Source of the DNA: Bacteroidales bacterium
GTDB taxonomy: Bacteria > Bacteroidota > Bacteroidia > Bacteroidales > UBA932
Direction: 5' to 3'
Length of the DNA: 64,000 nt
NCBI GenBank assembly: GCA_022648685.1
Contig: JALCMW010000003.1
Coordinates: forward strand, 62,001-126,000
The translations under genes were made by a program, and so were the position numbers. Below are positions 1-8,201 of the stretch, piece by piece. Below the pieces are notes generated by a model, which saw nothing but the letters and a program-made list of their open reading frames with translations, made no database searches and was not told the origin of the DNA. Within the stretch, counting starts at the first letter, position 1. Every line of letters begins with the position of its first letter.

Positions 1-752
1 ACACCCTGATAAATCTTGACATTGGAACCTATGATCGAGGTTGCTCCGATTACTACACCTGTACCGTGGTCTATGGTGAAACTGTTTCCTATGACGGCTC
101 TCGGGTGTATGTCTATTCCGGTTTCCCTGTGCGCCATTTCGGATATCATTCTCGGTATCAGCGGGATATCGAGCAGCAGCAGCTCATGTGCGATTCTGTA
201 ATTGCATACCGCACGTATAGCCGGATAGCAGCATATGACTTCGTCGTAACTTGTTGCCGCCGGGTCTCCGTTGTAGGTGGCTTCGATGTCCGTTGCCAGA
301 GTGTGCCTGATGCCAGGCAGCTTTTTTATGAATCCGGCAGTCTTTTCTTCCGCAGTGTCGTGCCTTTGACCGGGAGTCATGCCTTCCGCCCTTTTTCCGA
401 CGATAAAGCTGGCTTCTATCTGGCGGACGAGGATATCTTCCAGCAGTTTTATCTTCTTTTCCATGATTGTTTTCTGCCTCTGGAGATTCTCTGCGTCCAG
501 GCCTTCCGTTTTGGCTGCAGGCCCGTTTCCGTTGAAGCTTGAAATGAATTCATCCGCTTTCTCCGGAGGGCACAGATCTTTCGCATTATCGAAATATCCC
601 GGCAGAAGTATGGATCTGCATAGTTTTACGGTAGCTTTTATTTCATCATCAGACAAAATGGTAGTCCCGCATTCATCGTATCCCGTGAATACGTGTTCGG
701 TCGACAGATCGGAAAGTTGATCCGCGACGGTTTTTATCTCTGTTCCTTTCAT
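1..752 (-). CDS. cysE: Serine O-acetyltransferase (partial, C-terminus beyond window)
   Basis: Acetylates L-serine with acetyl-CoA to give O-acetylserine, the substrate of the cysteine synthase encoded just upstream. About 250 codons are visible and the frame runs off the left edge without a stop. The left-handed beta-helix acetyltransferase core is clear: GIDIHPRAVIG and then DHGTGVVIGATSIIG. The Asp and His sit 15 residues apart (about D214 and H229), which is the spacing of the catalytic Asp/His pair of CysE. The roughly 100 N-terminal residues before the helical SAT domain make it longer than the enterobacterial enzyme. The start codon shares one base with the cysK stop (TAATG), so translation is probably coupled and both genes answer to the same leader. 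High confidence in function; the C-terminal tail, where CysK would bind, cannot be seen. Confidence 0.93.
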   Translation of the reverse strand, partial: MKGTEIKTVADQLSDLSTEHVFTGYDECGTTILSDDEIKATVKLCRSILLPGYFDNAKDLCPPEKADEFISSFNGNGPAAKTEGLDAENLQRQKTIMEKKIKLLEDILVRQIEASFIVGKRAEGMTPGQRHDTAEEKTAGFIKKLPGIRHTLATDIEATYNGDPAATSYDEVICCYPAIRAVCNYRIAHELLLLDIPLIPRMISEMAHRETGIDIHPRAVIGNSFTIDHGTGVVIGATSIIGSNVKIYQG

Positions 753-1705
753 TATTCCGGCAATGGGTAATTTTCATAATCGAACAATTCGGTGGAGAGA
801 TAACGTTCTCCGGTGTCCGGAAGAATGGCTACGATTGTCTTGCCCCGATTTTCAGGGCGTTTGGCCAATACAGTCGCTGCATATACGGCGGCGCCAGATG
901 AAAAGCCTACCATAAGACCTTCTGTCTTTGACAGTTTGCGGCAGGTCCTGATTGCATCGTTGTTTTCCACAGGCAGTATTTCATCTACAACGTCCCGGTT
1001 GAAATTGCCGGGTACGAAATTGGCCCCTATTCCCTGTATCTTGTGAGGCCCTGCCGCTTTTCCGCTTAATATCGCGCTGGATGCAGGTTCTACTGCAACT
1101 ATCTTTATCCCCGGGTTGTGCTTTTTCAAGTCTTTTCCGGCTCCGCTTACCGTCCCTCCGGTACCTACTCCGGCTACGAATATATCGACTTTCCCGTCGG
1201 TGTCGCGCCAGATTTCTTCACCTGTGGTCCTGAAATGCGCTTCCGGATTGGCCGGATTGTCGAATTGCTGCAGTATCACGCTGCCTTTTATGTTTTTCTG
1301 CAATTCTTCGGCTTTGGCGATAGCTCCTCTCATTCCGTCTTTTCCCGGTGTTAGTACAAGTTCTGCATTACGTGCGTGCAGCAGGCTGCGTCTTTCGGCG
1401 CTCATGGAATCCGGCATTGTCAGTATCAGTCTGTATCCTTTGACGGAAGCGACGAATGCCAGTCCTATTCCCGTGTTGCCGCTCGTAGGTTCTATTATGG
1501 TCCCTCCTTTTTTCAGAATGCCTTTGCGTTCTGCATCTTCTATCATGGCGAGTGCTATCCTGTCTTTGGAACTTCCTGCCGGATTGAAATATTCCAGTTT
1601 TGCCAATATTGTTGCTCCGGTGTCATTGCCGGCCGCAAACCTTTCTAATTCCAGCAGCGGAGTGTTTCCTATCATCTCCGCCAGATTTTTGTAAATTTTG
1701 CTCAT
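752..1705 (-). CDS. cysK: Cysteine synthase A (O-acetylserine sulfhydrylase)
   Basis: PLP enzyme making L-cysteine from O-acetylserine and sulfide. Its 317 residues match the family length. Visible motifs are NPAGSSKDRIA with the PLP lysine at K47, the substrate loop TSGNTG at 74-79, the phosphate-binding GVGTGGTVSG, and a C-terminal SSGAA segment. It is the first full-length gene of a cysK-cysE operon. Its ATG lies about 115 nt downstream of the stop of a small leader ORF rich in Cys codons (1822-1905), which suggests control by cysteinyl-tRNA supply. There is no Shine-Dalgarno sequence before the ATG, as usual in this phylum. CysM or cystathionine beta-synthase are less likely given the order SSKDR/TSGNTG and the linkage to cysE. 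Confidence 0.96.
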   Translation of the reverse strand: MSKIYKNLAEMIGNTPLLELERFAAGNDTGATILAKLEYFNPAGSSKDRIALAMIEDAERKGILKKGGTIIEPTSGNTGIGLAFVASVKGYRLILTMPDSMSAERRSLLHARNAELVLTPGKDGMRGAIAKAEELQKNIKGSVILQQFDNPANPEAHFRTTGEEIWRDTDGKVDIFVAGVGTGGTVSGAGKDLKKHNPGIKIVAVEPASSAILSGKAAGPHKIQGIGANFVPGNFNRDVVDEILPVENNDAIRTCRKLSKTEGLMVGFSSGAAVYAATVLAKRPENRGKTIVAILPDTGERYLSTELFDYENYPLPE

Positions 1706-1752
1706 TTTATTTGTAATATATTATGATTCAACAATATGTAATATACGCACTA

Positions 1753-1859
1753 CCGAAAGACATCGGCGGTGACGGCAACGAACTTGAAATATGTATTATT
1801 CGGAAAGATGCCGTACCGCTTCTAGCAGCAACAACAACAATTGAAAGCTCCGGAAGCGG
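1753..1859 (-). promoter_or_regulatory. Candidate cysteine attenuator in the cysK leader
   Basis: Read on the minus strand. Segment 1 (1859-1854, CCGCTT) lies inside the leader-peptide codons. Segment 2 (1821-1809, starting AAGCGG) begins directly after the peptide stop. Segment 3 (1777-1766) can pair with GCGGTACGGCA of segment 2 over 11 bp with one bulged base. Pairing 1:2 and pairing 2:3 share AAGCGG and so exclude each other. A third, weak stem (CCGA 1766-1763 with TCGG 1756-1753) would compete with 2:3. A ribosome terminating at the peptide stop would cover segment 2, while one stalled on the Cys codons would leave most of it free. No U-tract terminator is visible, so the downstream step (Rho-dependent termination, or control of cysK translation) is unknown. 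The pairings are seen in sequence; the regulation is inferred. Confidence 0.6.
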
Positions 1860-1905
1860 AATGCAATGGAAAATATGGATTATTTGCCTGAATATGCATT
1901 TTCAT
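1822..1905 (-). CDS. Polycysteine leader peptide of the cysK-cysE operon
   Basis: A 27-codon ORF with ATG at 1905, ending in ...AFN followed by five consecutive Cys codons (TGT TGT TGT TGC TGC) and TAG. Cys is normally one of the rarest residues, so a run of five just before the stop, in the leader of a cysteine biosynthesis operon, is very hard to explain by chance. The start lies about 13 nt downstream of the start point predicted from a perfect TATATTTG -7 element. A second ATG is at codon 3. The likely role is to sense Cys-tRNA(Cys): ribosomes would stall on the Cys codons when cysteine is short and change folding of the downstream RNA. The product itself probably has no function. Confidence 0.8.
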   Translation of the reverse strand: MKMHIQANNPYFPLHSASGAFNCCCCC

Positions 1906-1924
1906 ACCATGATCCTGTCCTTTG

Positions 1925-1932
1925 CAAATATA
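1925..1932 (-). promoter_or_regulatory. Promoter -7 element for the cys leader and cysK-cysE
   Basis: TATATTTG on the minus strand, a perfect match to the Bacteroidota TAnnTTTG -7 box. The expected start point is near 1918, giving a very short 5' end before the leader-peptide ATG at 1905. I see no clear TTTG -33 element 19-21 nt upstream. Confidence 0.6.
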
Positions 1933-2012
1933 ATCAAATCTTTCAATAATAGAGCTTTTCCCGTGAAGAAACAGATATTTAAAATATTATGGTATATTTT
2001 TTCCGACTTTGT

Positions 2013-2020
2013 TATATTTG
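2013..2020 (+). promoter_or_regulatory. Promoter -7 element for the aldehyde dehydrogenase gene
   Basis: TATATTTG on the plus strand, 33 nt before the ATG at 2053. Expected start point near 2027. It faces away from the cys promoter, so 1933-2012 is the spacer between two divergent promoters and I see nothing else in it. Confidence 0.55.
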
Positions 2021-2052
2021 TAACCGGAGGTGTATTTTATCAATAACCGTTT

Positions 2053-3414
2053 ATGGATTATATATCAGTTTTCAATGCCCAGAAAGAATTCGTCCGTTCG
2101 GGACGGACTTCGGATACGGCTTTCCGGAAAGGGATCCTGATCCGGCTCCGCGATTTGCTTAAAAGCAATGAAGGGAAGCTCTATGATGCAGTATATGAAG
2201 ATTTCCGGAAATCGGGGTTCGATACATACGCTACTGAACTGAGTATGATCTACGGCGAGATAAATTTCTTTCTGAAAAATCTGGACCGTATTGCAAGACC
2301 GCGTCGCTGCCGGACCAATCTGGCCAATATGCCCGGAAAATTCCGTATCCATAACGATCCTCTGGGCAGCGTCCTGATAATAGGAGCATGGAATTATCCT
2401 TATCAGCTGACTCTTTTGCCAGCTATCGATGCCATTGCAGCGGGAAATGCCTGTATCTTGAAACCCAGCGAACTTCCTTCCGGGACCATGCATTTGGTTG
2501 CCGGTCTTATTAACGAAAATTTCGCTCCCGATATTCTGTATGTGGCCGAAGGCGGCGTTCCCGAGACGACCGAGCTTTTGAAAATATGTTTCGACAAGAT
2601 ATTTTTTACCGGAAGCCCGAAAGTCGGTCGTATTGTCTATGAAGCGGCGGCTTCCAACATGGTTCCCGTGACTTTGGAACTGGGAGGCAAATCTCCTGTT
2701 ATAGTTACTGCTTCCGCCGATCTTGAAACGGCGGCCAAAAGGATAACATGGGGCAAGTTCCTCAATGCGGGACAGACTTGCGTCGCCCCCGATTATCTCC
2801 TGGTCGAGGATTCCGTTGAAGATGAATTGCTGGGATTGATCAGGAAAAGGCTGGACGAATCCAGTTATTCGGACGGTTCCGATAATTACGTCCGTATCAT
2901 AAATAAAAAGAATTTCGACAGGATTCTAGGTCTTATCGATCCCGGAAAGATATATTGCGGCGGCAGATCCGATGAAAAGACTTTGTATATTGAGCCTACA
3001 GTGATGACAGGCGTAGGCTGGGACGACAAGGTTATGGGTGAAGAAATCTTCGGTCCGGTTTTACCGGTGATTCCGTTCTCTTCCCTGGAAGATGTCCTTG
3101 ATCGTATGAGCCATATGGAAAAGCCTTTGTCTGCATATATTTTCAGCAATGACAAGTCCGAAATCAAAATGTTCCTGGACAGGATTTCTTTCGGCGGAGG
3201 CTGTGTCAACGATGTGGTAATGCATCTTGTCAATGAAAATGTCCCTTTCGGCGGTGTAGGAAATTCCGGAACGGGCAATTATCACGGAAAATACGGCTTC
3301 GATTGCTTTTCCCACAAAAAGACCGTCTTTAAAAAGTCTTTGCATTTCGAGCCGGACATGAAGTATCCTCCATATACCGGAGGCAAGCTGGCGTGGATAA
3401 AGCGTCTCATGTAA
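2053..3414 (+). CDS. NAD(P)-dependent aldehyde dehydrogenase, class-3 type
   Basis: Oxidises aldehydes to carboxylates with NAD(P). At 453 residues it fits the short class-3 (ALDH3-like) branch rather than the roughly 500-residue class-1/2 enzymes. The cofactor loop FTGSPKVG is at 186-193, the general-base motif LELGGKSP places E209, and GQTCVAPDY places the catalytic cysteine at C243. The C-terminal FGGVGNSGTGNYHGKYGFDCFSHKK is the usual end of the catalytic domain. No signal peptide, so cytoplasmic. It has its own promoter and is followed by another promoter, so it is probably monocistronic. Substrate unknown. A role in oxidising lactaldehyde from rhamnose breakdown is conceivable but nothing links the two loci directly. 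Confidence 0.9.
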   Translation: MDYISVFNAQKEFVRSGRTSDTAFRKGILIRLRDLLKSNEGKLYDAVYEDFRKSGFDTYATELSMIYGEINFFLKNLDRIARPRRCRTNLANMPGKFRIHNDPLGSVLIIGAWNYPYQLTLLPAIDAIAAGNACILKPSELPSGTMHLVAGLINENFAPDILYVAEGGVPETTELLKICFDKIFFTGSPKVGRIVYEAAASNMVPVTLELGGKSPVIVTASADLETAAKRITWGKFLNAGQTCVAPDYLLVEDSVEDELLGLIRKRLDESSYSDGSDNYVRIINKKNFDRILGLIDPGKIYCGGRSDEKTLYIEPTVMTGVGWDDKVMGEEIFGPVLPVIPFSSLEDVLDRMSHMEKPLSAYIFSNDKSEIKMFLDRISFGGGCVNDVVMHLVNENVPFGGVGNSGTGNYHGKYGFDCFSHKKTVFKKSLHFEPDMKYPPYTGGKLAWIKRLM

Positions 3415-3450
3415 CTCTTTCCGGAAAATATCATCGGAATAACATTATTG

Positions 3451-3458
3451 TAAATTTG
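3451..3458 (+). promoter_or_regulatory. Promoter -7 element for the secreted-protein/AGCS operon
   Basis: TAAATTTG on the plus strand. The expected start point near 3464 leaves about 15 nt before the ATG at 3479. Confidence 0.55.
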
Positions 3459-3478
3459 TAGTATCGATTATCGTGTTT

Positions 3479-4396
3479 ATGAAGAAATTTATTATGGTTA
3501 TGGCTGCTGCCGTTGCGGTTGCCGGATTGGAAGGGAAGGTTGCTGCCTGGCCATCGGCGCCGGAGGATTATGCCTTGAAAAAAGTGATTGAGGTGCAGGG
3601 CCGTCAGGGCGTGGCTTGCGACGGAGTCTATTATTATATCTCTGGGTCGGGAGCTTTGTATAAATATGCCTTGGACGGAACCCTGGTGGCTTCCAATCCC
3701 AAACCATTCGAAGGATTGGAGCTGCCTGCAAATCATATCGGCGACATAGATGTTTATGACGGCAAGCTATATGCCGGAATCGAAACTTTCAGGGACGGTG
3801 CGGGATGCAATATCCAGGTGGCTGTTTATGATGCTTCGACTTTGAAATATGATTATTCCATTCCATGGCTTTCCGCTTCCGGTCAGAAGGAGGTTTGCGG
3901 ACTTGCTGTGGACAGGGTACGCGGCCGTGTCTGGATGGCGGACTGGGTACAAGGTTCCGATCTTTATTGTTATGATCTGAAGACACGTAGATATATCGGA
4001 AAGGAACATCTGCGTCCAGCTCCACGTCTGCAGCAGGGCATCTATTGCCTTGATGACGGAAGAATGCTTATTTCGTGCGATGACGGCGATGCCGATTACG
4101 GTCAGGCCGACCGTATCTATTTCTGTAATTTGCATGGCCGTGACATCCCACTGCAGCAATGCGGATTACCTGTCAGTGCCGATGTCGAAGTGTTCAGGGA
4201 TATGACGGATTTCCGAAAGCCCGGGGAAATCGAGGGTCTTACGCAAAATCCGGAAACAGGGGAACTGATCGTCCTTTCAAACAGGGGTGCCCGCATAGAA
4301 CTTGGAATGCCTGTCGGTTTTTATGACGGGTATGACCGTGAGATCCATGAAATATATATTTATTCTCCGATCATAAAAAGACTTATTTCCAAATGA
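3479..4396 (+). CDS. Secreted protein of unknown function, possible beta-propeller
   Basis: 305 residues with an N-terminal signal sequence (MKKFIMVMAAAVAVAG..., cleavage probably near the AAW), so exported to the periplasm; no lipobox. The mature part has repeated short strand-like units containing YxY and W/DxxxG patterns (CDGVYYYI, LYKYALDGT, IDVYDGKLYAGI, GLAVDRVRGRVWMADW, GLTQNPETGELIVLSN). This resembles a beta-propeller of the strictosidine-synthase/SMP-30-like kind, but no catalytic motif could be assigned. An in-frame GTG lies six bases upstream; the ATG was preferred. It overlaps the symporter gene by 4 nt (ATGA), so the two are translationally coupled and may act on the same substrate. 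Confidence 0.6.
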   Translation: MKKFIMVMAAAVAVAGLEGKVAAWPSAPEDYALKKVIEVQGRQGVACDGVYYYISGSGALYKYALDGTLVASNPKPFEGLELPANHIGDIDVYDGKLYAGIETFRDGAGCNIQVAVYDASTLKYDYSIPWLSASGQKEVCGLAVDRVRGRVWMADWVQGSDLYCYDLKTRRYIGKEHLRPAPRLQQGIYCLDDGRMLISCDDGDADYGQADRIYFCNLHGRDIPLQQCGLPVSADVEVFRDMTDFRKPGEIEGLTQNPETGELIVLSNRGARIELGMPVGFYDGYDREIHEIYIYSPIIKRLISK

Positions 4397-5736
4397 CAAT
4401 TTCAGATATCCTGATCTCCGTGGCGAATTTCGTGTGCGGTTATCCTTTGTTTTTCGTCCTCATAGGCGGCGGTTTGTTTTTATTTTTTTATTCCGGATTC
4501 GTATCCATAAAGAAATTCCCTACGGCACTTAAAGTCCTTGCTTCCAGAGGCGGAAGTTCCGGACAGGGACAGATCAGCCCTTTCCAGGCATTGATGAGCG
4601 AGATTTCTTCCACCGTGGGCATGGGAAATATAGCCGGGGTGGCCATAGCCGTCACAATGGGTGGCCCCGGTTCCATATTCTGGATGTGGGTAAGCGCAAT
4701 AGTGGGGATGTCCACCAAGTTTTTCGAGGGGACGCTTGCCATCATGTTCAAAGGCAAGGATTCCGCAGGGGAAGTACAGGGCGGTCCCATGTATGTGATG
4801 ATGGGCGGTCTGGGACCCAAATGGAAGCCGATGGCGTATTTCTTTACCGTATCTGCGCTCTTGGGTACATTGTGCGTAATGCAGGCCAATCAATTGGTAG
4901 AAGCTGTAACCAGTGTCATAACGACTCCGATGGGGATCGAGAATACCTTGTTCCTGCGTTTTCTTATGGGGCTTGCCATCAGTGTGATAGTGGGTTCCGT
5001 AATTATAGGTGGAATCCGCAGGATTGCCAATATCGCTTCCAAGATCGTCCCTTTGATGGTGCTTCTTTATTTTATTCTGGTACTCGTCATATGCATCATT
5101 TATTACAAGGAAATTCCCGGTGTCTTCGCCCTTATTTTCCATGATGCCTTCAGCCTTCGCGCAGGATTCGGAGGTTTGGCGGCCACTGCTCTTATCGGTG
5201 CCAGGAGGGCTGCCATGGTCAATGAGGCGGGAGTCGGAACGTCTTCAATGATGCATGGCGCTTCAAAGAACAACGAGCCTGTAAAGGAAGGACTCATAGC
5301 TATGATAGGTCCCTCCATAGATTCCGGTCTTATATGCACTTTGACATCCATACCTATCCTGATTGCAGGCAATTATGTGGATGCGCAGGGTATCAAGGGA
5401 GTATTTATAGCTTTGGGGGCTTTCGGCCAATTATTGCCGGGGTACGGACGCGGACTTCTGATGGTGATTCTGTTCTTTTTCGCTTTTTCCACCATGTTCT
5501 CGTATTCATATTACGGGCAGAAGTGCAGCAATTTCCTGTTCGGTGCTTCCAATACGAAATATTACAATTATTTCTATCTTTCAATGCTTATAGTAGCAGC
5601 CATGATTCCACTGGGAGCCGCGGTCAGTCTGATGGATCTTGCTTATGCATTTATGGTCTTCCCGAATATGCTGACATTGCTTATCCTTGCACCGAAAGTA
5701 AAGGCGCGTATGAAGCTGTATTTCCACAAAGGATAA
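4393..5736 (+). CDS. Sodium:alanine/glycine symporter (AGCS family)
   Basis: 447-residue inner-membrane protein with about ten hydrophobic segments. The family signature is present: SSTVGMGNIAGVAIAVTMGG near 70-90, followed by GSIFWMWVSAIVGMSTKFFEG and GGPMYVMMGGLG. The central GLAATALIGARRAAMVNEAGVGTSSM stretch is also typical of AGCS proteins (AlsT, DagA). It imports alanine, glycine or related small amino acids with Na+. It follows the secreted protein in an ATGA overlap and ends 31 nt before the convergent WecA-like gene. Substrate specificity cannot be read from the sequence. Confidence 0.9.
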   Translation: MTISDILISVANFVCGYPLFFVLIGGGLFLFFYSGFVSIKKFPTALKVLASRGGSSGQGQISPFQALMSEISSTVGMGNIAGVAIAVTMGGPGSIFWMWVSAIVGMSTKFFEGTLAIMFKGKDSAGEVQGGPMYVMMGGLGPKWKPMAYFFTVSALLGTLCVMQANQLVEAVTSVITTPMGIENTLFLRFLMGLAISVIVGSVIIGGIRRIANIASKIVPLMVLLYFILVLVICIIYYKEIPGVFALIFHDAFSLRAGFGGLAATALIGARRAAMVNEAGVGTSSMMHGASKNNEPVKEGLIAMIGPSIDSGLICTLTSIPILIAGNYVDAQGIKGVFIALGAFGQLLPGYGRGLLMVILFFFAFSTMFSYSYYGQKCSNFLFGASNTKYYNYFYLSMLIVAAMIPLGAAVSLMDLAYAFMVFPNMLTLLILAPKVKARMKLYFHKG

Positions 5737-5767
5737 TCCCGTTTACTTTCAGGACCCGGTAGTCTTT

Positions 5768-7003
5768 TTAGGAGCAGGTTTGTTGCTTTTCTGCCTCGTT
5801 ACGTTCCGGATCGGGGTTTTCGATTTCTTTTCCGAACATCGAAGCATCGTCCACCTTAAAAGAATTCCCGGCGGCGTCATGGGCCATGCCGTTTTTTATT
5901 TCGAACAGGCTGACTTTCTTTTTTATGATTTCGTGAAGCAGCATCCATAAAATGATATCGGTACATATCACGAAAGTGATGTTCATGAATGATATCAGAA
6001 TCCGGTTCAATATGACGAATGATACGTCTATCAGTATTATGGTCACCATTACATAACGGATTTTCATTCCGGTTCTTATCAGTAAATGATGTATATGATT
6101 CCTGTCCGGAAGGAATGGATTCCTTTTTCTCAGCATCCTGTGTATGCTGACCCTTATGGCGTCGAACATCGGAACAAGAAGAGTGGAAAATGCGATTATC
6201 ATGTTTCTGGCGGATTGTGCCGGGGAATCCGGCGCTATCGAACACAGCTTTATTGCAAGAAAACTTAACAGCAATCCCAAAGTCAGGCTGCCCGTGTCCC
6301 CCATGAACAATTTATGTCCTTTGCGCTGGTCTCCGAATACATTGTAAACCCAGAAAGGTATGATTGCTCCCGCCGCAGATATCGCCAGCATGGCATATAT
6401 GAAAAGGGATTTGTGTATGTATATAAGACTCAATATCCCGAATGCGATTATGCAAAGTCCGGATGCCAGACCGTCCACGCCGTCTATCAGATTGATCGAA
6501 TTGGTGATGAATACTATAAGTATGATAGAAAACAGTATGCCGAACCATGCCGGAAGTATGTGGATTCCGAAAAGTCCGTTCAAATCGTGTATCCATACTC
6601 CGGAACTTATCATCATTACGGCAGCGGCTATCTGGAAAATGAATTTTATCTTATATCGAACCCCTATCAGATCGTCCATTTCGCCTATCAGATAAAGGAT
6701 TCCGGTACCGCATACAAGGAATAGGAATTCAGCTTTCGTATTGTTGGGGAAAGGCCTGACCGGAAGTCCCAGACAACATCCGAGACCTATCATAAAGCAC
6801 ATTGTTATCAGAATCGCTGGAAAGAAGCTTATCCCTCCAAGTCTCGGGACTTTGCCGGTGTGTTGCTTTCTGGCGTCTACCGAGTCGTAAAGTTGCTTCT
6901 TTCTGGAAACAAGAAGTATTCTCGGAATTATTATGGCACCGAGAAATAGCGATATTATGAAGTTTCCGGAAAGGAAAATGAATGTTATTATATTGTCGGT
7001 CAT
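5768..7003 (-). CDS. WecA-like undecaprenyl-phosphate sugar-1-phosphate transferase
   Basis: Polytopic membrane enzyme of the MraY/WecA family that moves a sugar-1-phosphate (probably GlcNAc-1-P) from a UDP-sugar to undecaprenyl phosphate, starting a surface glycan. Motifs, numbered from the start used here: MDDLIG (109-114), NLIDGVDGLA (171-180), FMGDTGSL (about 233-240) and a HIHH-type cluster (NHIHHLL, about 302-308) typical of the WecA rather than the MraY branch. A longer frame begins at 7033, but that ATG lies within a TATATTTG promoter box, so the next ATG at 7003 is preferred. The C-terminal tail is charged and cytoplasmic. A separate true MraY is encoded at 46.7-48.0 kb. No glycosyltransferases flank it, so the glycan it serves is unknown. 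Confidence 0.88.
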   Translation of the reverse strand: MTDNIITFIFLSGNFIISLFLGAIIIPRILLVSRKKQLYDSVDARKQHTGKVPRLGGISFFPAILITMCFMIGLGCCLGLPVRPFPNNTKAEFLFLVCGTGILYLIGEMDDLIGVRYKIKFIFQIAAAVMMISSGVWIHDLNGLFGIHILPAWFGILFSIILIVFITNSINLIDGVDGLASGLCIIAFGILSLIYIHKSLFIYAMLAISAAGAIIPFWVYNVFGDQRKGHKLFMGDTGSLTLGLLLSFLAIKLCSIAPDSPAQSARNMIIAFSTLLVPMFDAIRVSIHRMLRKRNPFLPDRNHIHHLLIRTGMKIRYVMVTIILIDVSFVILNRILISFMNITFVICTDIILWMLLHEIIKKKVSLFEIKNGMAHDAAGNSFKVDDASMFGKEIENPDPERNEAEKQQTCS

Positions 7004-7030
7004 TTTAATAAATATGGGGGGTATATTTAA

Positions 7031-7038
7031 CAAATATA
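7031..7038 (-). promoter_or_regulatory. Promoter -7 element for the WecA-like gene
   Basis: TATATTTG on the minus strand between ftcD and the WecA-like gene. It overlaps the most upstream in-frame ATG (7033) and so decides the start at 7003. Expected start point near 7025. Confidence 0.6.
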
Positions 7039-7063
7039 ATTATAAATTCTTTTATATCGTTTG

Positions 7064-8104
7064 TTATTTGCTGTTAATATCTTCAAACAGTTTGTATTCT
7101 ATGATTTTCTTTTTCGCATCGAATTCATGGATCTGGCTAAGATTCAGCTTCTTTATAGCTGTCTCAATAAGATCTTTTTCGGATTCCGGTTCTTGTCCGT
7201 ATTTTTGCGCAAAGAATTCGCCGGCGTCTGTAAGAACCTTTTCGGGAACCAGACCTATTATTTCGGTCCCGGTTATTTTACGTCCTCTTGCCCCGGCCGC
7301 TCTGCATACTTCTTCGAATGCTTTGTGCAAAGGAGTGGCTTCCAAATCGGTGATATTCATTGATACTTGCGCAAAGCCGTATTCCTCTATGTACCATCCT
7401 AGCGCTTTTACTCCCTTGAGTGTTCCCGGATGGCCGTTTCTTCCGCTTTCCCTTACATCTTTGGCGATTTCGGAAGCTGTTTTCTTGTCTTTTGTGTCCA
7501 GATTGAAATTGACAGCTACGAGAAAATTTCTTGCTCCAATTATGCTTGCTCCCGATTTTGCCGCAGTTTCGGTGAATTTGCCAGGTCCGAAGTCAGGCCT
7601 TGCAGAGGGATCCTGGATTTTCATCTCCAATGATTCATAACCTCCTTCCCTGCAGACTTCAAGCCTTTTCCTTTCCGGGTTCAATGCCGCCGCTTCATAG
7701 CAATAACATGGTATGCCGAGTTCCTTATAGACCCTTTTTGCAAGATTTCTGGCCAGCACGGCACATTCTTCCAGGGTTATTCCTGATATCGGTACTATCG
7801 GTACCACGTCGGCGGCGCCGATTCTGGGATGGGTACCATGCTGTATGCGCATATCTATTTCTTTTCCTGCGGCTTCTATGCCTCTGAATGCAGCTTCCGC
7901 CACAGCTTCGGGACTGCCTGCGAATGTCATGACCGTTCTGTTCGCAGCTGCTCCCGAATCAATGTCAAGGAGTTTTACTTTCTCTTCTTTATCGGTATCT
8001 CTTGAAATAACGGTTGCATTTGCGATCGCTTCGGCTATGCTTTTTATTACGCAAGGATTTCGTCCTTCACTGAAATTGGGGACGCATTCCGCAAGTCTTT
8101 TCAT
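7064..8104 (-). CDS. ftcD: Glutamate formimidoyltransferase
   Basis: Transfers the formimino group of N-formimino-L-glutamate to tetrahydrofolate, the last step of one route of histidine breakdown. The 346 residues cover the two formiminotransferase subdomains without the cyclodeaminase part. Typical segments are LAECVPNFSEGR at the N-terminus, LLDIDSGAAANRTVMTF, and HGTHPRIGAADVVPIVPI. The frame opens at 8149, but that ATG lies upstream of a TAAATTTG -7 element (8128-8135), and the 8104 ATG begins exactly where the family does (MKRLAECVPNFSEG). No hut genes (hutH, hutU, hutI) are in the window, so the rest of the pathway must lie elsewhere. Confidence 0.93.
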   Translation of the reverse strand: MKRLAECVPNFSEGRNPCVIKSIAEAIANATVISRDTDKEEKVKLLDIDSGAAANRTVMTFAGSPEAVAEAAFRGIEAAGKEIDMRIQHGTHPRIGAADVVPIVPISGITLEECAVLARNLAKRVYKELGIPCYCYEAAALNPERKRLEVCREGGYESLEMKIQDPSARPDFGPGKFTETAAKSGASIIGARNFLVAVNFNLDTKDKKTASEIAKDVRESGRNGHPGTLKGVKALGWYIEEYGFAQVSMNITDLEATPLHKAFEEVCRAAGARGRKITGTEIIGLVPEKVLTDAGEFFAQKYGQEPESEKDLIETAIKKLNLSQIHEFDAKKKIIEYKLFEDINSK

Positions 8105-8127
8105 GCAATTTTTTACATTAATTGCGT

Positions 8128-8135
8128 CAAATTTA
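8128..8135 (-). promoter_or_regulatory. Promoter -7 element for ftcD
   Basis: TAAATTTG on the minus strand with an expected start point near 8122, about 18 nt before the ATG at 8104. It rules out the longer frame from 8149. Confidence 0.6.
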
Positions 8136-8201
8136 ATGTTTTTTTTCATTATTGATAATTACGGTATCCGCTTTTTCTGGTACATCCGATGCAAAAATCA
8201 T

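Noticed and set aside
1..752. cysE as a pseudogene because no complete frame is present
   Set aside because: The frame is intact from ATG to the window edge and the catalytic Asp/His pair is present; it is only cut by the window.
1723..2046. 107-codon plus-strand ORF between cysK and the aldehyde dehydrogenase gene
   Set aside because: It is antisense to the polycysteine leader and both promoters, has no recognisable domain, and runs through the -7 box of the next gene.
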